DNA of 64,000 nt. Source: Akkermansiaceae bacterium (GTDB lineage Bacteria; Verrucomicrobiota; Verrucomicrobiia; Verrucomicrobiales; Akkermansiaceae). Positions 20,791 through 29,857 of the stretch are shown here, in pieces. The notes under the pieces were generated by a model. It was not told the origin of the DNA. It did no database searches and saw only the letters and a program-made list of their open reading frames with translations. Position 1 is the first letter of the stretch, and every line of letters starts with the position of its first letter. The stretch covers positions 1,364,001-1,428,000 of the forward strand of contig CAJJBQ010000002.1 in assembly GCA_905182405.1 (NCBI GenBank), written 5' to 3'. A program made the position numbers and the translations under genes.

Positions 20791-23700
20791 TTAGTTCTGG
20801 CTGATTTTTAAAGCGCCATGATCTTGGCTAAGTTGATGTTCGCTTTGGCTCCCCTCCGGCCAAACGACATTGATCTTCACCGCAGTTTCCCCTTCTGGAA
20901 TCACAAAGTGAACGACTGGGGTCGATTGCGACAGATACCCTCCGCCAGCATAAACCTCATGGGTTGCGATCTTACCAGACGCAAATTCCAATCTTACGCG
21001 TGAGCCGATTGCCGTCGGATTTCCTTTCGCCCCGCTCAGACGAATCGCGAGATTCGCTCCCGCAGCTTGATTGCTTCTGAAAACTGAAGCCGGCCCATTG
21101 TTACAAGCCACCACAAAATCAAGAACCCCATCGGCATCGAGATCGGCCTGAGTCAAACTTGCCGCATCGCCCGGAACCAGCAAGCCGCTCCGCGCCACCG
21201 CGACCGCTTCAAAATTACAGTCTCCGGATCCAAGAAGAAGCTGGCTGAGACCACCTGCCATCCGTCCTGTTTCCACCTGCGGGCTGTGAAAATTCTGCGC
21301 AAGATAGATATCAAGGATTCCATCTTGGTTCACATCGCTCACCACGACACCAAACGAAGGCGCAATCTGAGCAATCCGCGGAAGCGCTTTGAAAACAAAC
21401 TTCGGAGAACCACCGGAAGGCGTCTCATTCATGAAAATTCCAGTCTCAAAAGAAGTCGCCACAAGCTTCATCGAATCCTTCAATTTCTCGGGTTGGTAAA
21501 TGTCAGTGAGCGAAGACCCCGCAAACTGTTTAAAGCTAGTGAAAATCTTCTTCAAATGAGGCATGGCATTGCTCGAACAGCTCCGCCCGCGTCCTGGATA
21601 GAGAACATCATTCTCAAACTCCGCTTCCACGATTCTCTTGCGTCCCCGATTTTCAAAGTCTCCATAGTAGAGCAACACGGGACGCTCCCGAGAAGCGTGA
21701 TACTTGGTATTGAGACCAAAGTTGGTCGCAACATAGTCGACATCTCCATCACCATCAAAGTCCCCACCTGCGATGCCATTCCACCATCCCGTCAAAGTCG
21801 CCGTTCCGCTGCTCTCAGTCACGTCCGTGAGCTCACCTTCTAGATTCTGAAAAACCCGGATCGCTCCCCACTCCTCTGTCAGGAGAAGGTCGACCCAGCC
21901 GTCTCCATTGATGTCAGACCAGAGAGCCGAAGTGATCAAACCCGTCACTTTAAGATCCGCCTCCGTAAATTTTCCACCTTCATTGAAAAGCAGAGAACTC
22001 GTGGCAGCCTCCGGATATGCTCCGGGAATTTGCCGCCCTCCAACAAACAAATCAACATCACCGTCGCGATCAAAATCAGCACCAACGACCACACCACCAC
22101 TGACCTTTAAATCCGGGGTGGTCCCATCAGGTGCTCTCCTCAATGAACTTCCATCATTCAAGTAAAGTCGGTCACCCAGCTCCGGGTCACCGCGCTCGAA
22201 CTCATAGCCCCCACTCACCACGTAGAGATCACTGAAACCATTCCCATCAGCATCAAACCAAAGGCCTCCCATATCTTCATGCCCGGCATCGTCTTGCAAC
22301 GCAGCACAGACCTGAACCTTGAAGACACCATTTCCTTCATTGATCCAAATCCTTCCAGGAGAACCGGCGGCGCCTCCAAGCCAAAAATCGTCGTCGCCAT
22401 CGCTGTCGATATCCCCCCAAGCCTGCCCGGGCCCAAGACGCGACATCTGATTGGGTAAAAGCGGCTGCTTTGAAAAATCATCGAATTTATTCTCTTGATG
22501 GATCGCTCCTTCAAGGGCGCTCGATTCCACAAACATGGGGGCCGGCTTCTTCGAATCACCTGGATCCGGCTGAGCGCCCTCATCCGACTGGGAAATGGTA
22601 TAGAAACGGTTTGCTTTGACCCCCGTGATTTCCTGACGATCGCCATCGGCCCATTCTATCATGAGGCTCTTCGGCTCTTCTTCTCCAAGCCCAAAGTGCA
22701 CGAGGGGCTCATTCGAGGCGAGGTAGCCCCGCACCGGAACCAACTGGCGGATCTGGATGCTTCCATCCGTCAGCTCGAGCGTGACCGAGGCTCCAATTCC
22801 AAAGGTATTCTCGCCGGATCCCCGCAAAGCAATTAGCAGACGATTCCCCGCTTGGGCGTTATTACGATAAACGGTGACAGGCTCCCCCAGATTGCAAACG
22901 ACCAAATCCAGATCTCCATCGCGATCCAGATCAGCATGCACAGTCCCAAAACTCATTCCCACGTGATCGAGTCCCCACTCCTGACTGACATTCTTAAACT
23001 GAAGGTCGCCCTCGTTGCGGAATGCCAAATTCTGTTCCCGCAATTCCTCGGTCCCCGCACGAACATGGCGGTCCCACTCGGTTTCCCCGGCCTTCACCAG
23101 GACGGCGGCATTGTCGGACTCATTGAAGTTCTTCGACATCCCGTTTGTCATAAAAACATCGGGCAATCCGTCGCAATCCAAGTCGCTTAACTTAACATTC
23201 CACGTCCAGTCCGAATTGGCCAAACCCGTCATGTGGGCGGCCTCCATTAAACGCTCTCCCCCGGTTCCCAAAAAAAGGGCATTCCGCATATACTGCTGGG
23301 GATTTGCGGTGCGCAGAAACTCCGCCTTGGCCCCCATTGAACCCATATTGGCCTTCTGTTTAAAATGGTTGGTGCCCGACATATCGGCGATTAGGAAGTC
23401 GGGAAGATTGTCCCCGTTCAAATCTGCAAAATCCGCCCCCATGGAAAACCAGGAAGTATGAGGCGTCACCTCTTTGACCACATCAGTAAATGTCCCATCA
23501 CCATTATTTCGATAAACTCGGTCGGGATCATCAAAGTCGTTACCGATCCACAAATCCGTCCAACCATCCGAATTGTAGTCCCACCAGGTTGCCGAGAGCC
23601 CAAAGCCGACCCCGTAGATTCCAGCTTCCCGGCTCACATCGGTAAACTTCCCACCATCGTTGCGGAACAGGACATCCGGCTGGCCCACTTTTTGAATCTT

Positions 23701-24513
23701 AAAAATGGGACGTCCATTTACTTCCTTCCCCGCCTGATACGGGCGAAAATAGTTTCCAAGCGTAGGATCGGAAAAACTGATCTTGCCGACTCCACCCTCA
23801 ACTTTGAACCGCAAAACATCCTCGGATTTTGGCTGCCCCTTGGGAGGGTGGAAGCGATTGGTCAGGAGATAGAGATCGAGGTCCCCATCACGGTCATAGT
23901 CACAGAATGTCGGCATGTGACTCGCGCTGAGATGGGCCAGACCAAATGCCTCGGCCTTCTCGTCAAAGGTCGCGTCACCTCGATTGATAAAGAGCTGGTT
24001 GGGGGCGGCATAGTTGGCCACGTAGATGTCCAGGTCACCATCTCCTTCGATGTCGATCATCGCAGCACCCGCACTCCAAACACCTCCCCCATCAACTCCC
24101 GCAAGTGCGCTATGATCGGTAAATTTTAGCGTGCTGGTTTGCAGGAAAATCCGGTTCTTGTTCGGCCCGCTCGTAAAAAAAAGATCCGGCAGCCCGTTCC
24201 CATCCAAATCACCTACCGCGACACCCCCGCAAACCTTTTCGGTGGCATAAAGGTAGCGCATCGGATGGTCCTTAACGATCGAGTTTACAAAATCAATCCC
24301 CGTCTCAGCCACCGGCAGGCTCTGAAAAAGCGTTTCCCCTTCTCCCCTCGTCGAAGATGAATTCAGCTCACGAAAGGAAACCGATCCCTGAATGAATTCC
24401 ATCGCATCCCCAGAATCCGCCGGATCATTTTTGGTCTCTGCCTCAGGATCCGAACAAGACGGAAAAAGAACTAACAAGAAAGAAAACGATGGTATTGTTA
24501 TAAGCAGGCGCAT
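20791..24513 (-). CDS. Exported lipoprotein with FG-GAP/VCBS repeats and two ASPIC/UnbV domains
   Basis: 1240 residues from the ATG at 24513 (a GTG two codons upstream is possible). The N terminus is a lipoprotein-type signal (ITIPSFSFLLVLFPSC, with the Cys as probable lipid site). Many DxDxDGxxD calcium loops follow (DIEGDGDLDIYVANY, DLDRDGDLDLVVCN), forming one or two integrin-like beta-propellers. ASPIC/UnbV domains end each half: NRLLIALRGSGENTFGIGA near residue 565 and NLAIRLSGAKGNPTAIGSR near the C terminus. Such proteins are expanded in Planctomycetes, Verrucomicrobia and Bacteroidetes; function is unknown, probably surface binding. It lies 54 bases upstream of the giant CotH gene. Confidence 0.88.
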   Translation of the reverse strand: MRLLITIPSFSFLLVLFPSCSDPEAETKNDPADSGDAMEFIQGSVSFRELNSSSTRGEGETLFQSLPVAETGIDFVNSIVKDHPMRYLYATEKVCGGVAVGDLDGNGLPDLFFTSGPNKNRIFLQTSTLKFTDHSALAGVDGGGVWSAGAAMIDIEGDGDLDIYVANYAAPNQLFINRGDATFDEKAEAFGLAHLSASHMPTFCDYDRDGDLDLYLLTNRFHPPKGQPKSEDVLRFKVEGGVGKISFSDPTLGNYFRPYQAGKEVNGRPIFKIQKVGQPDVLFRNDGGKFTDVSREAGIYGVGFGLSATWWDYNSDGWTDLWIGNDFDDPDRVYRNNGDGTFTDVVKEVTPHTSWFSMGADFADLNGDNLPDFLIADMSGTNHFKQKANMGSMGAKAEFLRTANPQQYMRNALFLGTGGERLMEAAHMTGLANSDWTWNVKLSDLDCDGLPDVFMTNGMSKNFNESDNAAVLVKAGETEWDRHVRAGTEELREQNLAFRNEGDLQFKNVSQEWGLDHVGMSFGTVHADLDRDGDLDLVVCNLGEPVTVYRNNAQAGNRLLIALRGSGENTFGIGASVTLELTDGSIQIRQLVPVRGYLASNEPLVHFGLGEEEPKSLMIEWADGDRQEITGVKANRFYTISQSDEGAQPDPGDSKKPAPMFVESSALEGAIHQENKFDDFSKQPLLPNQMSRLGPGQAWGDIDSDGDDDFWLGGAAGSPGRIWINEGNGVFKVQVCAALQDDAGHEDMGGLWFDADGNGFSDLYVVSGGYEFERGDPELGDRLYLNDGSSLRRAPDGTTPDLKVSGGVVVGADFDRDGDVDLFVGGRQIPGAYPEAATSSLLFNEGGKFTEADLKVTGLITSALWSDINGDGWVDLLLTEEWGAIRVFQNLEGELTDVTESSGTATLTGWWNGIAGGDFDGDGDVDYVATNFGLNTKYHASRERPVLLYYGDFENRGRKRIVEAEFENDVLYPGRGRSCSSNAMPHLKKIFTSFKQFAGSSLTDIYQPEKLKDSMKLVATSFETGIFMNETPSGGSPKFVFKALPRIAQIAPSFGVVVSDVNQDGILDIYLAQNFHSPQVETGRMAGGLSQLLLGSGDCNFEAVAVARSGLLVPGDAASLTQADLDADGVLDFVVACNNGPASVFRSNQAAGANLAIRLSGAKGNPTAIGSRVRLEFASGKIATHEVYAGGGYLSQSTPVVHFVIPEGETAVKINVVWPEGSQSEHQLSQDHGALKISQN

Positions 24514-24544
24514 GGTCACGAAACGTCACAGACGTTGATAGCAG

Positions 24545-24575
24545 AAGACCGATCCTCTCTGAGAGGATCGGTCTT
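24545..24575 (-). terminator. Perfect 14-bp hairpin downstream of the PEP-CTERM gene
   Basis: 24545-24558 (AAGACCGATCCTCT) pairs perfectly with 24562-24575 around a 3-base loop. It lies between the PEP-CTERM LamG gene and the FG-GAP gene, both read leftward. The T-tract after the stem is weak on the minus strand, so it may attenuate or stabilise the mRNA rather than fully terminate. Confidence 0.6.
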
Positions 24576-24611
24576 GTAAATTTCGCTTTTATCAATACTT
24601 CTCCGGGTCGA

Positions 24612-25385
24612 CTAGCGACGGCGGCGAAGAAGAGCCAAGCCGGCAAGACTGAGAAGACCGAGAGAGGTAGGCTCTGGAACAGCCGCCGTTCCAAAAGCGC
24701 CGATCTCTGCAGCGCTAAGCACCGAGTCATACATACGAACCTCGTCGATGAGACCATTGAAGCTATTTCCGGCAGGATCAGCAGCATCACGGCCATGACC
24801 GCCGACGATCACAGGAAAGGCATGCCCACTCATCGGGCTACCAGCATCACGCGCAGACTCTACTCCGTTCAAGTAGACCACCTTGTCGGTCCCATCATAC
24901 TGAAACGCAAGGTGGGTCCATTCACCAACCGGCACGACGCCCGCATCACCAATATCATTACCCCAGCCACCGTAGTGGGCGTTACTTGGGCTATCATCAC
25001 GGATCCCATGGTGAAGCATGGCTGTATTTCCGGGGCCATCTTCTTGTCCGAAGATCATGTGGTCCACATTGCCCGATGAGCCATCCCACTTAACCCATGC
25101 CATCGCGGTATAGACTTCACTACCGTCTCCACCGCCCAAGCCGAGCTGGGTTCCAGTGAAGCCAGTTTGGATGTAGCCATCATTCGCTCCGGTGCGGTTT
25201 CCCTGCCAAGCTCTTCCTGATACGCCAGCGCCGAAGGTGCCTCCACCTACCAGAGTTCCGTCTCCACCGGTTCCGCTATTGGCCGCGGTGTTGTCATCAA
25301 AGGTATAGTGAACGAGGAGTGCGGCGTTTGCTATTGAGGCCCCCAAAAGAGGCGCTGCCACTAATATAATTAGTCTATTTTTCAT
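24612..25385 (-). CDS. LamG-domain protein with PEP-CTERM sorting tail
   Basis: 257 residues: signal peptide 1-21 (ending ASIANA), a single LamG/concanavalin-like domain of about 22-230, and the PEP-CTERM tail VPEPTSLGLLSLAGLALL followed by four arginines. PEP-CTERM tails direct proteins to the exosortase/EpsH system, which processes them at the cell envelope in exopolysaccharide-producing bacteria; no exosortase is in the window. The LamG DNA is nearly identical to that in the giant gene downstream. This could be the donor module or a short paralogue of it. Confidence 0.9.
   Translation of the reverse strand: MKNRLIILVAAPLLGASIANAALLVHYTFDDNTAANSGTGGDGTLVGGGTFGAGVSGRAWQGNRTGANDGYIQTGFTGTQLGLGGGDGSEVYTAMAWVKWDGSSGNVDHMIFGQEDGPGNTAMLHHGIRDDSPSNAHYGGWGNDIGDAGVVPVGEWTHLAFQYDGTDKVVYLNGVESARDAGSPMSGHAFPVIVGGHGRDAADPAGNSFNGLIDEVRMYDSVLSAAEIGAFGTAAVPEPTSLGLLSLAGLALLRRRR
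24681..25322 (-). repeat. LamG module repeat, copy 3
   Basis: LamG-coding DNA of the PEP-CTERM gene. It is closest to copy 1 (20017-20655): in the roughly 300 bases from 24901 only about a dozen differences are visible. Outside the module (signal peptide, PEP-CTERM tail) the two genes are unrelated. Confidence 0.85.
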
Positions 25386-25628
25386 AATTCTTAGGTTTGC
25401 GTGTGAATCGTCAAAACCGCTTATAATTTAAGCAATCCACTCTTCTTAAGTAAACAGTGGGTCAGTTGCAACTCAAAAGTTGAGGGAAATTAACAGGAAA
25501 ATTAGCAAAGATTAACAATAACCCCTTTGATGATAGGAGGGCGGGGCTTTTTTAGAATTCTAGCACATAAATTTTAGAGTTACAGAGGCGGGGGGCTAGT
25601 CTGGTTTTACAACAAACTGACTGTAAGT

Positions 25629-25821
25629 GAAAAATACCACCGCCTCTGCGTGGAAGATCGCGAAGTAATTCACAACATAAATAAAGGCGGTTTTGGCCAG
25701 GCTGAGATCGGGCAATCGACCGTGAGTAAGGAACTTTCGCGAAACAAGGGTAAGAGAGGATATCGATCCAAGCAGGCTGATGATCTGGCCAAGGAGAGAC
25801 AGGAGCTTAAAAGGGCACTCC
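25629..25821 (+). mobile_element. IS30-family transposase N-terminal relic
   Basis: The frame through GTG 25650 reads YHRLCVEDREVIHNINKGG, then QSTVSKELSRNKGKRGYR and SKQADDLAKERQELKRA. This is the N-terminal helix-turn-helix of IS30 transposases (STVSREL.RN, YR..QA), which bind the element ends. A short internal deletion between AEIG and QSTVS removes part of the helix-turn-helix, and no DDE catalytic domain follows. No terminal inverted repeats were recognised. It is a dead remnant. Confidence 0.75.
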
Positions 25822-25837
25822 CGACATCACCCCGTAA

Positions 25838-25972
25838 ACCGGAGAGAAAAACGCCCTCACTCATATCACCTATGACGGAGTCAACCAAGTCGCCCTCACC
25901 TGGCGATCACTCCCCTGCGTCCCCGTAAATCAGCAACGCTTCTTCCTGAGAATCATCGAAGTCGCTCGTTAG
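25838..25972 (+). pseudogene. C-terminal scrap of an exported verrucomicrobial protein
   Basis: Forty-four codons after an in-frame TAA read NALTHITYDGVNQVALTW, then RSLPCVPVNQQRFFLRIIEV and a stop. The ending NQQRFFLRI is like the C-terminal beta module found on many exported verrucomicrobial proteins (compare RFYRLVIP at the end of the gene at 8902 and FYRVKQL at the end of the gene at 26406). No start or upstream domain remains, so it appears to be the tail of a deleted gene abutting the IS30 relic. Confidence 0.45.
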
Positions 25973-25975
25973 CCC

Positions 25976-26053
25976 CAATCGGGATGAACTAATGTAGCCC
26001 CGAGGCAAAGCGACGCCCTGGGTTTTCCGTCCCCACATCCAATGTAGCCCACC
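25976..26053. repeat. Word-like interspersed sequence
   Basis: Non-coding stretch containing GATGAACTAATGTAGCCCCG, then AGGCAAAGCGACGCCCTGGG, and a repeated ATGTAGCCC phrase at 26043. It resembles the short text-like repeats found between genes in these phyla. It has no coding signal and fills the gap between two gene remnants. Confidence 0.35.
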
Positions 26054-26150
26054 GTCAACACTCCGCCGCAGCCCTCTCCTTAGCCCCGCCGCACCAAACC
26101 CCCATGATTTTCGTGTTAGATTTCCTGATTTATGAAATACTCGTATTCCG

Positions 26151-26293
26151 ATGGCCTCCCGCTTGCTAATCCTCCTCTTTGGCTCCCTGCCCGCTCCCCT
26201 CTCAACAACCAGCGTGGATTTCGAAAAGGAAGTCGCTCCCTTCTTTGCGGACAACTGCCTCAAATGCCACGGCGCTACAAAACAGCCCCCCTT
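26151..26293 (+). pseudogene. PSD1-type cytochrome gene, only the N terminus remains
   Basis: The ATG at 26151 starts a signal peptide (MASRLLILLFGSLPAPL) followed by VDFEKEVAPFFADNCLKCHG. This is the opening of a planctomycete-type cytochrome c domain with heme motif CLKCH (Cys36, Cys39, His40). About five residues later the homology stops and the second 72-bp repeat begins; the frame then ends within the repeat at 26345. A full gene would be around 3 kb (compare 3838-6822). Confidence 0.8.
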
Positions 26294-26365
26294 TCGACCC
26301 CCTCCGCTCCGGCCCATAGGCGGCTTCAAGGCCCTCCCGCTATAAGCAAATTCCTAGCAGTTAGT
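26294..26365 (+). repeat. 72-bp direct repeat, copy B
   Basis: Direct copy of the segment at 14604-14675, differing at about seven positions by eye. As at copy A, the repeat takes over exactly where the gene to its left is truncated. The sequences to the right of the two copies are unrelated. Confidence 0.8.
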
Positions 26366-26405
26366 TCAAGGTTACCAATCTCACCTGCTCGATTGAGCCC
26401 GAAAA

Positions 26406-27791
26406 CTACTCCGTCAACTGCTTCACGCGGTAAAATGTCTTTTCGGCTTCATCTGCAGGAGTAGTGAAGCTCGTTGTATCACCTTCTGAACCGATATCGT
26501 CATCAAGTTCAAGCCACGATTTCAAATCAATTGAAGAATCTATGGCGTAGCGAGCACCCTCAACGGACGACCACGACAAGGTAACCGTCCCGCCAGCATT
26601 ACGTTCGACCGAGAAAATCTCGAAGCTTTCTTGAACGTTCGTAGCTCCAGTATTGATCAGTCTCAAGTTATCGAGATAGAGGTTCACCGGTGTCCCCCAA
26701 GGCCGGCTACTGTTATGAAAGACCGTAATTATCGGAAGAAAATCCCATTCCACCATCCCAAGATTGATGACGCGCGTTTTAACGTTCCCATCACCGGCCC
26801 ACGACTCAGTCATACCCATTCCCGGTCCAACTGGAGCGAGTGTTTCTTGAAACCAGTTCACCGTCGCCCCTTCAGTCTCTACAATCCAATCCCACGCGAG
26901 AGAATACTGTAACCGCTCCTCCTGAGGAAGCTGCAGGATTCCCTCTAATTCTGGATAAATATCCAACTGGATCGAGAAGTCCTTCTGGTAACCGACAGAG
27001 GTGTCAGAGAGGACAAACTTCGCACTCCCTAAACCCTCGGTGATATACAGCGCATTCGCATTAATGGTGGGAGCATCAATCACCCGCGGCCCCGTCTGCT
27101 GCAGCGAATCGAGCCCCTTCTCAAACGAATCGAGCACTGACACTTCCGTCACTCCGCCTTCAGGCTTCGTGTCCAGAAGACGAATGTTGTCGACATAAAT
27201 ATCCATTGGAAGAGTAGAGTTTCCATTGAAAATGAATCGCATAGCCGTTTGATCACCATTGTCGCCCTCAAGAGCCAATAAGAATCCTTCCGGCAATCCG
27301 GCGCCAAGATCGTAAGTCATCGTCACCATTTGATTCCCTCCTCTCCATTCTATTTGAATGCCAGTCGCATGCCCGCCAAAATTGAGTGGATTATTCGACC
27401 AGGCAGCGTCAGACTCTAACTTGTCCCAGGTGATATCGTAGAGCAGGTAGTAGCGCCCTAATTCTGATGCCTCTTCCAATTCTTCAACGACGCCCTCGAG
27501 GATCGCCGTCGATTCTGGCGAGAGCAAAACACCGAAGTCCTGCTTCCAGCCACTGATCGCCTCAAAACTCACTTTCAGTGCTTTTTTACCGTCAGTGATT
27601 TGATCATAATCATTGATCTCAGACTGCGCAAAGGCCGTGATCCTGCGCTCACCTTCTGCAGCATAATGGTAAACATTCTCAATGTTTTCTTCGAACGACT
27701 CCAAAAGTGTCACTGTTTCAGCTCCGGCGATTCCGGTCACAGCCAGTCCTGCCGCTACGGATACAATCTTACCTACTCTTGCCCTATTCAT
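26406..27791 (-). CDS. Exported two-domain beta-sandwich protein, unknown function
   Basis: 461 residues. Signal peptide 1-24 (VAAGLAVTGIAGA). Two similar jelly-roll-like halves follow, each opening with LLESFEENIEN or VLDSFEKGLDS and ending with PMDIYVDNIRLLDT or PVNLYLDNLRLINT. This repeated DNIRL ending is typical of carbohydrate-binding-type sandwiches. The last 70 residues (VERNAGGTVTLSWSSVEGARY ... FYRVKQL) are the C-terminal module of many exported verrucomicrobial proteins. Ligand unknown. Monocistronic as far as can be seen. Confidence 0.75.
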   Translation of the reverse strand: MNRARVGKIVSVAAGLAVTGIAGAETVTLLESFEENIENVYHYAAEGERRITAFAQSEINDYDQITDGKKALKVSFEAISGWKQDFGVLLSPESTAILEGVVEELEEASELGRYYLLYDITWDKLESDAAWSNNPLNFGGHATGIQIEWRGGNQMVTMTYDLGAGLPEGFLLALEGDNGDQTAMRFIFNGNSTLPMDIYVDNIRLLDTKPEGGVTEVSVLDSFEKGLDSLQQTGPRVIDAPTINANALYITEGLGSAKFVLSDTSVGYQKDFSIQLDIYPELEGILQLPQEERLQYSLAWDWIVETEGATVNWFQETLAPVGPGMGMTESWAGDGNVKTRVINLGMVEWDFLPIITVFHNSSRPWGTPVNLYLDNLRLINTGATNVQESFEIFSVERNAGGTVTLSWSSVEGARYAIDSSIDLKSWLELDDDIGSEGDTTSFTTPADEAEKTFYRVKQLTE

Positions 27792-27976
27792 AGGCTAGAT
27801 GGTAACAAGCCGATGACGAAAAATCAAGATCAAATTTGTTACAATTAACGCAACCAGACCTCAAAGAAAACCCGCTCAGGACCGTCCGAGTGGTGTGTCG
27901 GCCGTGTGCCCTTTGAATCTCTTAGGAGATGCTCCAGCCTTTCGCTTTTCTAGACCAACCTTGGTCAAACTAAAAT

Positions 27977-29269
27977 CTAGTCTCCAAAGCAATAGAGGCT
28001 CTTAGTCGTGCGTAGGTAGAGTTTGTCATCGAGAGGTATCGGCGTCGCGACAATCCCTCCTTCAAACGTGGCACTGTGGAGCAATTTGAATCCTTCGGGT
28101 CCAATCTTGCCGCAAAAGAGAGTTCCATCCTCTCGCCCACAGTAGAGGAGATCTCCCGCTAGCACGGGCGAGGAAAAAAAACTCTTGCTTGAACGAGGAA
28201 GCTTCTCTTTCCAAATGTCCTTGCCCGTTTTGAGATCGAGACAATGGATCATTCCACGATCGGTGAGAAGATAGAGACGCCCCTTGTCCGCGACCGGAGA
28301 AGGACAATCCGCTCCGATCCCATTCCTCTCCCAGAGACGATGCGTCGCGGTAATGTCGCCTTTACCACCAAGCTTGACTCCAGCTAAAAATTTCGTGCGA
28401 CCGTAAGGCACCGCAGCAATGCCATCGCTGAGTGCCGGTGAAGCAATCACTCGCCACATCGCCTTGTCATTGGGATTGAATCCGCCACAACTCCACACGG
28501 GCTTGCCGGAATTGGCATCGTGAGCTGTGAGATGGTCTGCTCCCCAGGTCACCAGGACCTGACGACCATCTTGATCGATAAGCTGGGGCGTGGTGTAGGC
28601 TTGATCGGTTTCTGTCTGGGTCTTGTAATTGCGATCTGATTTCCAGGTGATATTGCCTGTCTTTTTGTCGCAAGCTACCAGATAGGAATTCCCCGCGTGC
28701 AACACCGCGACCACAACATACTTCTCCGTCAGGACCGGTGAGGAACCCAAAGGCCACCACAGGGTGTCTTTCCCATACTTTTCCTGAAGATTGATCTCCC
28801 ATTGTTTTTCCCCGGCGTGAGTGAACGAAGCCAGGCGACCGCTTTGGAAATAGGCAAAAATGTGCGTTCCATCGCCCACCGGAGATGGATTACTGGTACT
28901 TCCGTTGCGGTGCTCCCGCTGTCCCTTGCCCTCCGGTCCCAGAGTCTTGCGCCAAAGCTCCTTTCCCTTGAGGTTTAGACAAACCACTCCATCCTTCCCT
29001 TCGATCGGGCTCGTCATGAAAATTCGATCACCGGAGATGGTGGGAGTGGAAGTCCCCTTGCCCGGCAGCTCGTATTTCCAAAGCACATTCTCCTTCTCGC
29101 CAAATTTGGTTGGGTAATCACCCGAAGGAGCAACTCCATTTCCCTGGGGGCCACGCCACTGGGGCCAGTCATCCGCCTGCGCATAGGGTAGGACAGAGGC
29201 CAGAAGAAGCGGGACGGTAACCAACCTCGGAGAAACGATCAGATGACGGAAAAAGTGGCGCAGTATCAT
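27977..29269 (-). CDS. Exported PQQ/BamB-like beta-propeller protein
   Basis: 430 residues from the ATG at 29269, which begins a signal sequence (HLIVSPRLVTVPLLLASVLP). DDWPQWRGPQGNG is the standard opening of planctomycete/verrucomicrobial WD40-like PQQ propellers. Repeated blades follow: DGVVCLNLKGKELWRKTLG, YLVACDKKTGNITWKSD, HCLDLKTGKDIWKEKL. It lacks evident PQQ cofactor or dehydrogenase residues, so a structural or binding role is more likely than alcohol oxidation. Divergent from the decayed region to its right. Confidence 0.85.
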   Translation of the reverse strand: MILRHFFRHLIVSPRLVTVPLLLASVLPYAQADDWPQWRGPQGNGVAPSGDYPTKFGEKENVLWKYELPGKGTSTPTISGDRIFMTSPIEGKDGVVCLNLKGKELWRKTLGPEGKGQREHRNGSTSNPSPVGDGTHIFAYFQSGRLASFTHAGEKQWEINLQEKYGKDTLWWPLGSSPVLTEKYVVVAVLHAGNSYLVACDKKTGNITWKSDRNYKTQTETDQAYTTPQLIDQDGRQVLVTWGADHLTAHDANSGKPVWSCGGFNPNDKAMWRVIASPALSDGIAAVPYGRTKFLAGVKLGGKGDITATHRLWERNGIGADCPSPVADKGRLYLLTDRGMIHCLDLKTGKDIWKEKLPRSSKSFFSSPVLAGDLLYCGREDGTLFCGKIGPEGFKLLHSATFEGGIVATPIPLDDKLYLRTTKSLYCFGD

Positions 29270-29280
29270 AATGGTTAAAA

Positions 29281-29558
29281 ATGCCAAATCAGACCAGACA
29301 CTGCAAGCTCGACCTCGGGAATCCGGGATTTCGGGCCCATCATTGGATTCTCCGCCCCTTCTTCGGAACTCCCGGATTGGAAGTCGCCTTCCTCCGGGCC
29401 GATCCAATGCGAGGCACCTTTTACGAAATAATCTGGCGCTCCATGAGCGTCATCACCAGCGGCCATCCCATCGAAGGCTTCGTGGCCCTGCTTCGGCCTC
29501 TTCCTCCTCCTCATCCCTCTCTTAAAATTCTTCACCGACCCAAATCCCATCAAATCAT
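29281..29558 (+). pseudogene. Decayed membrane-protein C terminus
   Basis: Frame one reads FRAHHWILRPFFGTPGLEVA then FLRADPMRGTFYEIIWRSM. The LRPF.GTP....FLR.....G.FYE signature is one I associate with the C-terminal end of a conserved multi-pass verrucomicrobial membrane protein. After about 29490 another frame continues as a transmembrane-like FGLFLLLIPLLKFFTDP and ends with TGA at 29558, overlapping the next ATG. A frameshift and loss of the N terminus are inferred. Confidence 0.45.
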
Positions 29559-29857
29559 GAATGACCAAAATCCCACTCCACCCGCCCTTCCTCTATAAGA
29601 AAACCACAGCACCGAGCCGGTTCTGAACCAAAAGGCCACTCTCTCTGAAATTTTTGAGTGCCTCCTCAAGCACCCTCACTCACTCATCAATACCATCCAT
29701 CAAAACGATGCCCCCCGCGCTCGCAGCCAAACTTCTTGGACTCACCTTTGCCGCCTTCATCATCTTCGGGCTCACCCTGGGAAGCTTCTCCTTCAATGAG
29801 CAACTCTGGGCCGCTCCGCTTAAGATCCGGCTAATCGCCGGCGGCTTCGGCTGCTAG
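29557..29857 (+). pseudogene. Decayed membrane-protein N terminus with early stop and frameshift
   Basis: ATG 29557 starts MNDQNPTPPALPL and then a stop. The same frame resumes as ATLSEIFECLLKHPHSLIN, and after a shift near 29706 another frame reads AAKLLGLTFAAFIIFGLTLG then SFSFNEQLWAAPLKIRLIAG. The SEIFE.LLK.P and LWAAPLK blocks look like the N-terminal half of a conserved verrucomicrobial membrane protein with Yip1-like topology. The remainder is missing. Together with the preceding scrap this suggests a decayed tandem pair. Confidence 0.5.
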
